Assembly: GCA_959602875.1 (NCBI GenBank)
Contig: CAUGVQ010000086.1
Location: 1-8,583 of the forward strand
DNA: 8,583 nucleotides
Direction: 5' to 3'
Source of the DNA: an uncultured Collinsella sp.
GTDB lineage: Bacteria > Actinomycetota > Coriobacteriia > Coriobacteriales > Coriobacteriaceae
Each line of letters starts with the position of its first letter. Position 1 is the stretch's first letter. The position numbers and the translations under genes are program-made. Below are positions 1 through 6,004 of the stretch, piece after piece. Under the pieces are notes generated by a model that did not search any database, had not been told where the DNA came from, and saw only the letters and a list, made by a program, of their open reading frames with translations.

Positions 1-666
1 TCCACGATCTCCCTGGGCTACGCCGGCCTCTACGAGTGCGTCAAGGCCATGACCGGCCACAGCCACACCGACGAGGAGGCCACGCCGTTCGCGCTCGCCG
101 TCATGCAGCGCATGAACGACAAGTGCGCCGAGTGGAAGGCCGCCGAGAACATCGACTACTCGCTCTACGGCACGCCGCTGGAGTCCACGACCTACAAGTT
201 CGCCAAGTGCCTGCAGCGCCGCTTTGGCATCATCCCCGGCGTGACGGACAAGGGCTATATCACCAACAGCTACCACGTCCACGTGTCCGAGAAGATCGAT
301 GCCTTCGACAAGCTCAAGTTCGAGAGCGAGTTCCAGGCGCTCTCCCCGGGCGGCGCCATCTCCTACGTCGAGGTGCCCAACATGCAGGACAACCTCAAAG
401 CCGTCATCCGCGTCATGCAGTACATCTACGAGAACATCATGTACGCCGAGCTCAACACCAAGAGCGACTACTGCCAGGTGTGCGGCTACGACGGCGAGAT
501 CCAGATCGTGGAGGACGACGGCAAGCTCGTGTGGGAGTGCCCCAACTGCGGGAACCGCGACCAGGAGAAGATGAACGTGGCGCGTCGTACCTGCGGCTAC
601 ATCGGTACCCAGTTCTGGAACCAGGGCCGCACCGAGGAGATTCGCGACCGCGTGCTGCATCTGTAG
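1..666 (+). CDS. nrdD: Anaerobic (class III) ribonucleoside-triphosphate reductase, C-terminal part (5' truncated by window)
   Basis: This is the last 221 codons of NrdD, the oxygen-sensitive glycyl-radical enzyme that reduces ribonucleoside triphosphates to deoxynucleotides. The reading frame is open from base 1, so the gene begins upstream of the window. Visible family hallmarks are the YGTPLES and TDKGYITNSYHV stretches of the catalytic barrel. Near the end is a four-cysteine zinc site (C158-x2-C161 and C180-x2-C183, numbered within the fragment). The glycyl-radical motif RRTCGYIG follows, with the radical-bearing glycine at fragment residue 199, 22 residues before the stop, close to its place in E. 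coli NrdD. The protein ends in EIRDRVLHL, typical of the family. Its activase gene nrdG lies 570 bases downstream, with one small gene in between. Identification is firm; only the N-terminal part is missing from view. Confidence 0.97.
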   Translation, partial: STISLGYAGLYECVKAMTGHSHTDEEATPFALAVMQRMNDKCAEWKAAENIDYSLYGTPLESTTYKFAKCLQRRFGIIPGVTDKGYITNSYHVHVSEKIDAFDKLKFESEFQALSPGGAISYVEVPNMQDNLKAVIRVMQYIYENIMYAELNTKSDYCQVCGYDGEIQIVEDDGKLVWECPNCGNRDQEKMNVARRTCGYIGTQFWNQGRTEEIRDRVLHL

Positions 667-676
667 GCGATCGACC

Positions 677-759
677 GGGGCGGCGGCGCACCCTATCATT
701 CCGTGCTCAAACAGCGCTACGCGAACTGCGCGCGGAACGATAGGGAGCTCCGCCGCCCC
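677..759. repeat. Large imperfect inverted repeat (27-bp arms, 29-nt loop) downstream of nrdD
   Basis: The left arm is 677-703 and the right arm 733-759; 24 of 27 positions pair, with mismatches at 687/749, 690/746 and 698/738. The outer 10 bp are all G-C pairs (GGGGCGGCGG against CCGCCGCCCC). The loop at 704-732 contains a further small hairpin (CGCG-aactg-CGCG, 720-732). No T-run follows on either strand, so it does not look like a classical intrinsic terminator. At one mismatch (698/738) a minus-strand RNA would form a G-U pair where a plus-strand RNA would have A-C. It could be an mRNA 3'-end stabiliser for nrdD, a Rho-dependent end, or an interspersed palindromic element. The rest of the gap (667-676 and 760-835) shows only the ribosome-binding site of the next gene. 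Confidence 0.8.
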
Positions 760-835
760 TCGCGTCTCCCTTGCTGCGCATTTGGGGACGGGGTCGTTTT
801 GTGCAAGGTCGGCGAGAACGGAACGGAGGGGCGCG

Positions 836-1237
836 ATGGCTCTGGAAACCCAGACGCGGGCGATAGCCGACTACTTCGCCATGTGGGTCACACGCGACTT
901 CTCCCGTTTTGACGAGCTGTTCTCGCCCTGCTGCCGGTACGAGGAGTGCTACGGGCCCATCTATGAAGGTGCGGACGAGCTTCATCGTTGGATCGCGCAT
1001 ATGCTCGAGGTGCAGCGTGTGGCGGCGTGGGACATCCACGACGTTGTGCCCGGCGCAGATGGGCGGAGCGTGACGGTCACGTGGACCTTCGCTGCGACTG
1101 AGCAGGACCCCTACGTTTTCGACGGCTGCTCGCTCATTCACTTCGATGACGAGGGTCGTATCGATCGGGTACGGGAGTTCAAGGCGGACCACGAGCGCTG
1201 TTTTCCACAGCGGCGAGACGGGGAGGAGCAGGCGTGA
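836..1237 (+). CDS. NTF2-like / SnoaL-like small protein between nrdD and nrdG
   Basis: A 133-residue protein resembling the nuclear transport factor 2-like (SnoaL-like) single-domain family, a cone-shaped alpha+beta fold used by many unrelated small enzymes and binding proteins. It shows the expected pattern: N-terminal helix (ADYFAMWVTRDFSRFDELF), the YEECYGPIYEGADELHRWIAHMLE stretch, then beta strands (VTVTWTFAAT, CSLIHFDDEGRIDRVREF). There is no signal peptide or membrane segment, so it is cytosolic. The ATG at 836 is preferred because GGAGG lies six bases before it (825-829); an in-frame TTG at 782 lacks support and would add unconserved residues. Its stop overlaps the nrdG start (bases 1234-1237), so the two are probably translated together. 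Function is unknown; a role linked to the anaerobic reductase is inference from position only. Confidence 0.85.
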   Translation: MALETQTRAIADYFAMWVTRDFSRFDELFSPCCRYEECYGPIYEGADELHRWIAHMLEVQRVAAWDIHDVVPGADGRSVTVTWTFAATEQDPYVFDGCSLIHFDDEGRIDRVREFKADHERCFPQRRDGEEQA

Positions 1238-1833
1238 ATTACGCTGAGATCAAATACTCCGACATCGCTAACGGTGAGGGCGTACGCACCTCGCTTTTTG
1301 TCTCTGGTTGTCGTCGAGGATGCCCGGGGTGCTTCAATTCGGGTGCGTGGAGCTTTGCTGCGGGCGAGCCCTTCACCCGTGAGGTCGAGGATCAGATCAT
1401 AAAGAGCCTGGACCATCCGTTCTGCGACGGTCTCACCGTGCTCGGCGGCGAGCCCATGGAGCCCGAGAACCAGCTCGGTCTCGTGAATTTTCTTGAGCGC
1501 GTGCGCGAGCGCTTCCCGCGGGATGGCGACGGCACGGGTGCGCCCGCGAAGAGCATCTGGTGCTTCACGGGCGACACGCTCGACGAGCTCATGCCGGGCG
1601 GGCGCCATCATACCGAGGTCACCGACCGTATGCTCGGCTGCATCGACATCCTGGTCGATGGCCCCTGGTTGCAGGAGCTCTACGATATCAGCCTCAGGTT
1701 CCATGGTTCTTCCAACCAGCGCCTGATCGATCTCAACGCCACACGGGCTGCAGCCGCCGAGAAGGGCGTGAGCCTAGCGGAGGCAGTGGTTCTTTGGCGC
1801 GACGAGGAGGTCTATTCGACCCACTCTATGTAG
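1234..1833 (+). CDS. nrdG: Anaerobic ribonucleoside-triphosphate reductase activating protein (radical SAM)
   Basis: A 199-residue radical-SAM activase that reductively cleaves S-adenosylmethionine at a [4Fe-4S] cluster to place the glycyl radical on NrdD. The cluster motif C-x3-C-x2-C is at C26, C30 and C33 (SGCRRGCPGC). The SAM-binding GGEP motif (LGGEPMEPEN) and the C-terminal RFHGSSNQRLIDL block, conserved in NrdG, are present. Translation starts at a GTG (1234-1236) that overlaps the upstream TGA in the sequence GTGA, with a strong purine-rich site (GGGAGGAG) just upstream. This indicates translational coupling to the NTF2-like gene. The protein is longer than the roughly 155-residue E. 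coli enzyme, mainly because of a segment around residues 85-105 and a C-terminal tail of about 30 residues after the SSNQ block. Identification is firm. Confidence 0.95.
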   Translation: MNYAEIKYSDIANGEGVRTSLFVSGCRRGCPGCFNSGAWSFAAGEPFTREVEDQIIKSLDHPFCDGLTVLGGEPMEPENQLGLVNFLERVRERFPRDGDGTGAPAKSIWCFTGDTLDELMPGGRHHTEVTDRMLGCIDILVDGPWLQELYDISLRFHGSSNQRLIDLNATRAAAAEKGVSLAEAVVLWRDEEVYSTHSM

Positions 1834-1893
1834 CACGGGCGGCTGCGCGCATCACCACGCGGCCGTATTTCATCGCGAGAAGGGGGTTGCGCG

Positions 1894-2442
1894 ATGACGG
1901 AGATGAAGGTTTCGGCACGCGAGCACAAGCGCGGTATGCCGTTTATGCCAAAGGTCGATGCGATTTGGATGCACCCGGCATTTAGGTGCGCCTTCAGATG
2001 GCTCGAGGAGCTCGAGCGCGACCGCGTCTTCTGCCGTCATGACCTCCGCCATCTCATGGATACCGCGCGCATCATGTGGATCGTGAATCTCGAAGAGGGG
2101 CTGGGCATCGACCGCGAGGTCATCTACGCGGCTGCCCTTCTGCATGATGTGGGAAAACCCGTGCAGTACACGCTCGGCCTCCCGCACGAGGAGGTCGGCG
2201 CGCGCCTTGCCGATACGATTCTGGCGAGCCTGACGGGGGATGAGGCATTCTCGCCCTCCGAGCGACGCATGATTGTGGGGGCTGTCCGCGGGCATCGCCG
2301 CCTGCGCGAGGATGCAGATCCGCTTGAGCGCCTGCTCTATCGCGCTGACAAGGCGTCGCGTCCGTGTTTTGCCTGCCCGATCAAGGTGCGGGAGGCCTGC
2401 TCGTGGTCAGACGAGAAGAAGAATCTTGCGATTCAGGTATGA
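1894..2442 (+). CDS. HD-domain phosphohydrolase with C-terminal cysteine cluster
   Basis: A 182-residue cytosolic protein of the HD metal-dependent phosphohydrolase superfamily. Expected metal ligands are H53 (in RHDLRHLMDTARI), H84-D85 (LLHDVGKP) and D152 (YRADKASR), with extra histidines at H98 and H134 in positions used by some HD enzymes for further metals. Directly after the last ligand sits a cysteine cluster C158-x2-C161-x7-C169 followed by SWSDEKKN, a tail I recall from HD proteins of anaerobic Firmicutes. The ATG at 1894 has GGGGG (1882-1886) seven bases upstream. The gene starts 60 bases after nrdG with no terminator between, so it may be cotranscribed. The next gene, after 233 bases, is folB; related HD genes often sit in clostridial folate clusters (from memory). 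Hydrolysis of a nucleotide or pterin phosphate is plausible, but the substrate is unknown. Confidence 0.88.
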   Translation: MTEMKVSAREHKRGMPFMPKVDAIWMHPAFRCAFRWLEELERDRVFCRHDLRHLMDTARIMWIVNLEEGLGIDREVIYAAALLHDVGKPVQYTLGLPHEEVGARLADTILASLTGDEAFSPSERRMIVGAVRGHRRLREDADPLERLLYRADKASRPCFACPIKVREACSWSDEKKNLAIQV

Positions 2443-2675
2443 CGCCTATTCACGAATGCCCTCTCACGGGGTGATTTGACCAAAAGGGTATTTACGAATC
2501 GGGAGCGCTTAGATTCCACCGTTTTTGGCGAGTTGGTTCGCGGTGCCAATCCGATGGTTTGTGTCGAACGCGCGTGTCTCGACAACTGCAGCGTCGGCAT
2601 GAATGGGTATAGAAAGACTCGGACAAAAACTAAAGGGGTTGCAGTGTTGTTTTCTGCGCCCAGAAAAGAGGCATC
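2443..2675. other. Intergenic region between the HD gene and folB, no gene recognised
   Basis: These 233 bases hold no credible coding region and are visibly less GC-rich than the flanking genes. A TTG-initiated frame (2476 onward) crosses the region but resembles no known protein, has no spaced ribosome-binding site and runs into folB in the wrong frame. Short dyads are present: TTGGC (2525-2529) with GCCAA (2545-2549), CACCG with CGGTG around the same loop, and TGTCGA (2562-2567) with TCGACA (2579-2584). A -10-like TATAGA is at 2608-2613 without a good -35. I could not match the region to the tetrahydrofolate riboswitch or any other known leader. It probably holds the folB promoter and leader. 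Confidence 0.5.
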
Positions 2676-3164
2676 ATGGCTGACAAACATCTTCCGGAGG
2701 ACACGTCTGCGGGCGAGGAGAAGATGCTCGCGCAGAGGGCAAAGGCGGGTCTGCCCGCCACGCGCCGCGAGCTTGCCAAGGTTGACCCCGCGACGCTCGA
2801 GCATGCGGACCGGATCATCATCAGCGGGCTTGAGGTTTTCGCTAACCACGGCGTCTACCCAGCGGAAAACGAGCTCGGCCAGAAGTTTGTGGTGTCGGCG
2901 ACGCTCTTTACCGGTCTACGTGCGGCGGGGGAGGCAGACGACCTTACGCTCTCGGTCAACTACGGCGAGGTCTGCCATACCATTGACGCCTTTTTGCGCG
3001 CGCATACCTTCAAACTCATCGAGGCGGCGGCCGAGGCATGTGCCCAGCGCTTGCTCGCGGACTACCCGACGCTTCTGGCTGTGCGCCTGAAGATCGAGAA
3101 GCCCTGGGCGCCCATCGGCCTTCCGCTTTCAAGCGTGGCGGTGGAGATCGAGCGCACACGGTAA
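2676..3164 (+). CDS. folB: Dihydroneopterin aldolase
   Basis: A 162-residue enzyme that cleaves 7,8-dihydroneopterin to 6-hydroxymethyl-7,8-dihydropterin and glycolaldehyde in folate synthesis. The catalytic core (about residues 45-162) matches the family throughout: ISGLEVFANHGVYPAENELGQKF, DDLTLSVNYGEV, FKLIEAAAE and IEKPWAPIGLPLSSVAVEI. Key residues E64, Y96, E116 and K142 all sit at a constant offset of 42 from the S. aureus numbering as I recall it (E22, Y54, E74, K100), so the active site looks intact. The N-terminal extension of about 42 charged residues is unusual; most FolB proteins are about 120 residues. The ATG at 2676 has AGAGG (2667-2671) only four bases upstream; a second ATG at 2724 (M17) has GAGGAG even closer, so the start is not fully settled. 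No folK or folP follows. Confidence 0.95.
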   Translation: MADKHLPEDTSAGEEKMLAQRAKAGLPATRRELAKVDPATLEHADRIIISGLEVFANHGVYPAENELGQKFVVSATLFTGLRAAGEADDLTLSVNYGEVCHTIDAFLRAHTFKLIEAAAEACAQRLLADYPTLLAVRLKIEKPWAPIGLPLSSVAVEIERTR

Positions 3165-3190
3165 GGCCTCAATTCTTGCAACTCATATTG

Positions 3191-3229
3191 CGCGGCGTCT
3201 CGCAGCATGCGCGGCGCCGCGTTTCCTTT
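3191..3229 (+). terminator. Intrinsic terminator candidate after folB
   Basis: A perfect 7-bp all-GC stem, CGCGGCG (3191-3197) with CGCCGCG (3215-3221), encloses a second 4-bp stem (CGCA 3201-3204 with TGCG 3208-3211). TTTCCTTT (3222-3229) follows immediately. It sits 27 bases past the folB stop and upstream of the repressor gene, so it would separate folB from the sucrose locus. Confidence 0.6.
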
Positions 3230-3241
3230 AGATTAGGCGAC

Positions 3242-3271
3242 TTGCCGCTGTCTGCCCCGCTCGGCTAGACT
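3242..3271 (+). promoter_or_regulatory. Possible promoter of the LacI-family gene
   Basis: TTGCCG (3242-3247) and TAGACT (3266-3271) are separated by 18 bases and match the sigma-70 consensus at four of six positions each. Transcription would begin around 3278, giving a very short leader that holds little more than the AGGAGG ribosome-binding site (3279-3284). No copy of the sucrose operator is seen here, so autorepression is not indicated. Confidence 0.35.
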
Positions 3272-3289
3272 GGGTCCCAGGAGGTTCCT

Positions 3290-4273
3290 ATGGATATCAA
3301 CCAGATCGCCCAGATGGCTGGCGTCTCGCGCGCCACGGTCTCCCGGTATTTCAACGACGGCTATGTTTCGCAAGAGAAGCGCGCCGCTATTGCCCGGGTC
3401 ATCAAGCAGACGGGATATGCCCCTTCGCGTCAGGCAAAAACCCTGCGTACGGGTAAATCGGATCTGGTGGGTGTCATCATCCCCAAGATCAACTCCGCCT
3501 CTGTGAGCCGTATGGTGGCGGGAATTACTGGCGTCTTGAATGATGCTGGCTATCAGGCGCTTCTGGCAAATACTGATAACGATGCCGAGCGCGAGGTGTC
3601 GTTTCTGAAGCTCTTCTCCGAGAAGAGCAAGGTCGACGGCGTGATCTTGGTGGGAACTGTGTTCACGCGCGCGCATCTCGATGCCATCTCTGCCCTTCCG
3701 GTTCCGCTTGTGGTTCTCGATCAGCTGCTCGAGGGAAGCTCCTGTGTGTACCAGGATGACTTCGGCGCACTGCGAGCGCTGACCGAACGCGTGCTTGCTC
3801 AAGGCGGACGCCCGGCGTACATCGGCGTCTTCGATGAGGACGTCGCAGCGGGCAGGCGCCGTCGCGAAGGTTTTTTGGCGGGGTGCGAGGTTGCGGGTAT
3901 TGAGGTCCCGGAGGGGGCATGCGCCGTGGCGGACTTCTCCGTCGACAGTGGATACACCGCTTGCGAGAGGCTTCTCGACGGCGGCGTGGCGTTTGATACG
4001 CTCGTCTGCGCGACAGACTCCATCGCCTTCGGTGCGATGGCCTGCCTTTCTGAGCAGGGGATTGTAGTGCCTTCTGACGTGCAGGTCGCCGCGGTGGGTG
4101 ACAGCGAGATTTCCCAGATCGTGACGCCGCGCCTCACGTCGGTTCACTACCATTACAAGACCTCCGGCGCCGAGGCGGCCAAGATGCTTCTGGGGGCCAT
4201 GACGAGCGAGGACGGTGTTCCACGCGAGGTGAAGATGGGGTACGACCTCGTTGTGCGCGCTTCGACGCGATAG
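3290..4273 (+). CDS. scrR: LacI-family transcriptional repressor of the sucrose genes (ScrR-like)
   Basis: A 327-residue LacI/GalR-family repressor. Residues 1-55 form the helix-turn-helix and hinge: MDINQIAQMAGVSRATVSRYFNDGYVSQEKRAAIARVIKQTGYAPSRQAKTLRTG, written here in parts only as DINQIAQMAGVSRATVSR and the hinge helix region near residues 48-54. From residue 60 (VGVIIP) a periplasmic-binding-like sensor domain follows, with the usual VDGVILVG, RRREGFLAG, DTLVCATDSIAFGAM and VAAVGDSEIS blocks. The ATG at 3290 has AGGAGG five bases upstream. It lies directly before the sucrose PTS and hydrolase genes in the same orientation, and the gap that follows holds three LacI-type operators. The effector is probably sucrose-6-phosphate or a fructose phosphate, by analogy with ScrR proteins. 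The family is certain; the specific symbol rests on neighbourhood. Confidence 0.9.
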   Translation: MDINQIAQMAGVSRATVSRYFNDGYVSQEKRAAIARVIKQTGYAPSRQAKTLRTGKSDLVGVIIPKINSASVSRMVAGITGVLNDAGYQALLANTDNDAEREVSFLKLFSEKSKVDGVILVGTVFTRAHLDAISALPVPLVVLDQLLEGSSCVYQDDFGALRALTERVLAQGGRPAYIGVFDEDVAAGRRRREGFLAGCEVAGIEVPEGACAVADFSVDSGYTACERLLDGGVAFDTLVCATDSIAFGAMACLSEQGIVVPSDVQVAAVGDSEISQIVTPRLTSVHYHYKTSGAEAAKMLLGAMTSEDGVPREVKMGYDLVVRASTR

Positions 4274-4275
4274 CT

Positions 4276-4304
4276 TTCTCAATATGGAAACGGTCTCATA
4301 TACT
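4276..4304 (+). promoter_or_regulatory. Probable promoter of the scrA-scrB operon
   Basis: TTCTCA (4276-4281, four of six to consensus) and TATACT (4299-4304, five of six) are spaced by exactly 17 bases, an ideal sigma-70 arrangement. Operator O1 occupies the spacer, so a bound repressor would block polymerase. Transcription from here would give a leader of about 180 nt carrying O2 and O3. It begins only three bases after the repressor stop codon. Confidence 0.6.
4282..4301. promoter_or_regulatory. LacI-type operator O1
   Basis: An imperfect palindrome, ATATGGAAAC / GGTCTCATAT, in which 7 of 10 half-site positions are symmetric. It shares the TATGrrAAC-type half-site with O2 and O3 and fills the spacer between the -35 and -10 boxes at 4276-4304. 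It is most likely bound by the LacI-family protein encoded just upstream. Confidence 0.65.
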
Positions 4305-4370
4305 ATGGCTCGTTACTAACGGAAGTTTCCTGACGAATTAACCGTATACCGCCAAATATCTACCGTTTGC

Positions 4371-4394
4371 GGATATGAGAACCTTCTCATATCC
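4371..4394. promoter_or_regulatory. LacI-type operator O2 (perfect palindrome)
   Basis: A flawless dyad: GGATATGAGAA (4371-4381) and TTCTCATATCC (4384-4394) around a central CC. It is the best operator of the set and probably the strongest repressor site. A weak promoter-like pair (TTGCGG 4367-4372, TATCCG 4390-4395, spacing 17) brackets it in the same way as the O1 promoter, but each box matches only three of six consensus bases. Confidence 0.75.
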
Positions 4395-4413
4395 GTATCG
4401 TAGTATTACCTAA

Positions 4414-4433
4414 CTATGAGAACGATTCCACAA
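4414..4433. promoter_or_regulatory. LacI-type operator O3
   Basis: CTATGAGAAC / GATTCCACAA carries one perfect TATGAGAAC half-site identical to that of O2 and one degenerate half, with the CG centre typical of LacI-family operators. Its centre is 41 bp from that of O2, close to four helical turns, which would place both on the same face of the DNA. Confidence 0.6.
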
Positions 4434-4490
4434 TGAATGCTCATGAGAGACGTTGCGGTATCGTTGCACCTTAGGAAAGGGAGGTACAAG

Positions 4491-5912
4491 GTGGCACTCG
4501 ATTATCAGCAAGCCGCACAGCAGATCCTCGACGCCGTCGGCGGAGCGTCAAACGTGGTCTCGGCAGCACATTGCGCCACGCGCCTGCGTCTGGTCATCGC
4601 CGACGACAGCAAGGTGGACCAGGCTAAAGTGGACAACGCGCTTGGTGCCAAGGGCAACTTCAAGGCGTCCGGCCAGCTTCAGGTCATCTACGGCACGGGT
4701 ACGGTCAACAAGGTTTTTGACGAGTTCGTCAAGGTCGGAAATATCACGGCGGCCTCCAAGGAGGAGGCCAAGGCTGCGGCGGCAGATCAGCAGAAGAACC
4801 CGCTTATGCGCGCCATCAAGCTCTTGGGCGATGTCTTTGTCCCCATCATTCCCGCCATCGTGGCATCGGGCCTGCTCCTCGGCATCATGAGCGCGCTCTC
4901 CTTTATGGACAGCAACGGGTTTATCACGCTCGCGACCGATAACGCTTGGTATCAGATTCTGAATCTCGTCTCCAACACCGCGTTTACGTTCTTGCAGATC
5001 CTGATTGGCTTCTCGGCCGCCAAGGCCTTTGGCGCCAATCCCTATCTTGGTGCCGTCATCGGTATGCTCCTCATCAACCCGGCGCTTCAGAACGCCAACA
5101 CGGTGGCGACCGATGGCGTGGCGCAGACCTATGCCGTCATTCCCGGTCTCTATAGCATCGAGTGGGTCGGCTACCAGGGCCATGTCATCCCCATCGTCAT
5201 CGCTGCCGGCATCCTCGCCTTCATCGAGAAGCGCCTGCACAAGATCGTGCCCGAGGCGTTCGACCTCTTCGTGACACCGCTCGTGTCGGTCGCTGCGACC
5301 GCCTATATCACCATGATCGCCGTCGGCCCCGTCTTTGTGTGGGCAGAAAACGCTATTCTCGGCGCCATCCAGTTCCTGCTGACGCTGCCGCTCGGCTTGG
5401 GTTCGCTCATCATGGGTGCCCTCTACGCGCCGACGGTCGTCACGGGCATTCACCAGATGTATACCACCATCGACCTTGGGCAGCTTGCGAGCTACGGCGT
5501 GACGTACTGGCTGCCGCTTGCAAGCGCCGCCAACATCGGTCAGGCCGGTGCCGCGCTTGCCGTCGCCCTCAAGACCCGCGACGTCAAGGTGCGCTCGCTT
5601 GCGCTGCCCTCCGCCCTTTCTGCCTTCATGGGCATTACCGAGCCCGCCATCTTTGGCGTGAACCTCCGCTTTGTGAAGCCGTTCGTGGCGGGTTGCATCG
5701 GCGGCGGCCTCGGCGCCATGTTCGCCTCCATCGTAGGCCTTGCCGCCTCCGGCACGGGCGTGACCGGTATCTTCGGCATCTTGCTGTGCCTCAACCAGCC
5801 GATGCAGTATCTCATCATGTTCGCCATCGCTGCGCTCGTGGCCTTTGGTATCTCGTATGTGCTCTACCGAGATCCGTCGTCTGATGCCGATGTGCCCGCT
5901 GGTGAGCGTTAG
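4491..5912 (+). CDS. scrA: PTS sucrose-type transporter subunit EIIBC
   Basis: A 473-residue phosphotransferase-system permease that imports sucrose and phosphorylates it to sucrose-6-phosphate. The EIIB domain comes first, with the phosphorylated cysteine C28 in SAAHCATRLRLV. After a linker near residue 95-105, the EIIC membrane domain (about ten hydrophobic segments from residue 115) carries the GITEPAIFGVNLR substrate-site motif at residues 381-393. There is no EIIA domain, so a separate EIIA must supply phosphate. The GTG at 4491 is chosen over in-frame starts at 4437/4443 because GGGAGG (4479-4484) lies six bases upstream and because EIIB domains begin with this DYQQAAQQIL helix; the earlier starts add a tail unlike the family. 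It is followed by scrB 92 bases on. Sucrose is inferred from the GH32 and LacI neighbours; another fructosyl sugar is possible. Confidence 0.92.
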   Translation: MALDYQQAAQQILDAVGGASNVVSAAHCATRLRLVIADDSKVDQAKVDNALGAKGNFKASGQLQVIYGTGTVNKVFDEFVKVGNITAASKEEAKAAAADQQKNPLMRAIKLLGDVFVPIIPAIVASGLLLGIMSALSFMDSNGFITLATDNAWYQILNLVSNTAFTFLQILIGFSAAKAFGANPYLGAVIGMLLINPALQNANTVATDGVAQTYAVIPGLYSIEWVGYQGHVIPIVIAAGILAFIEKRLHKIVPEAFDLFVTPLVSVAATAYITMIAVGPVFVWAENAILGAIQFLLTLPLGLGSLIMGALYAPTVVTGIHQMYTTIDLGQLASYGVTYWLPLASAANIGQAGAALAVALKTRDVKVRSLALPSALSAFMGITEPAIFGVNLRFVKPFVAGCIGGGLGAMFASIVGLAASGTGVTGIFGILLCLNQPMQYLIMFAIAALVAFGISYVLYRDPSSDADVPAGER

Positions 5913-5934
5913 ATACAAGCCATCTCCCCCAAAC

Positions 5935-5970
5935 GGGCGCCTTGCCGTGGCATATCATGGTGGGGCGCCC
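5935..5970 (+). promoter_or_regulatory. Intercistronic RNA stem-loop between scrA and scrB
   Basis: Bases 5935-5949 and 5956-5970 can form an uninterrupted 15-bp RNA helix closed by a 6-nt loop (gcauau). The base of the stem is seven G-C pairs (GGGCGCC with GGCGCCC). The upper part includes four G-U wobbles (5942/5963, 5943/5962, 5944/5961, 5947/5958), which pair only in a plus-strand transcript. No T-run follows, so full termination is unlikely. It may protect the scrA message from 3' exonucleases or set the ratio of transporter to hydrolase. Confidence 0.7.
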
Positions 5971-6004
5971 CGCTGGGGTTGATCGATAAGACGAGGTGTA
6001 CGGA

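Noticed and set aside
707..1192. 161-codon minus-strand frame opposite the NTF2-like gene
   Set aside because: No family resemblance and no ribosome-binding site; the plus-strand gene has both a good start signal and a recognisable fold pattern.
2562..2584. Possible LexA-type (SOS) box, CGAAC-GCGC-GTGTC
   Set aside because: The second half-site departs from the GTTCG consensus at several positions and neither neighbour is an expected SOS gene.
2476..3090. TTG-initiated 204-codon frame starting in the HD-folB gap
   Set aside because: Most of it overlaps folB out of frame and becomes arginine/serine-rich there; the first part resembles nothing known and lacks a properly spaced ribosome-binding site.
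3233..4282. 349-codon open frame on the minus strand, antisense to the LacI-family gene
   Set aside because: Same explanation: a codon-bias shadow opposite a clearly real gene, with no recognisable domain.
4437..4490. Earlier start codons for scrA at 4437 or 4443
   Set aside because: They have no ribosome-binding site, would overlap the operator-rich leader, and add residues not expected before an EIIB domain. GTG at 4491 has a good site.
4548..5918. 456-codon open frame on the minus strand, antisense to scrA
   Set aside because: It mirrors the scrA reading frame in GC-rich DNA. Its translation is low-complexity, rich in H, D, R and G, and resembles no protein family, while scrA on the other strand is unmistakable.
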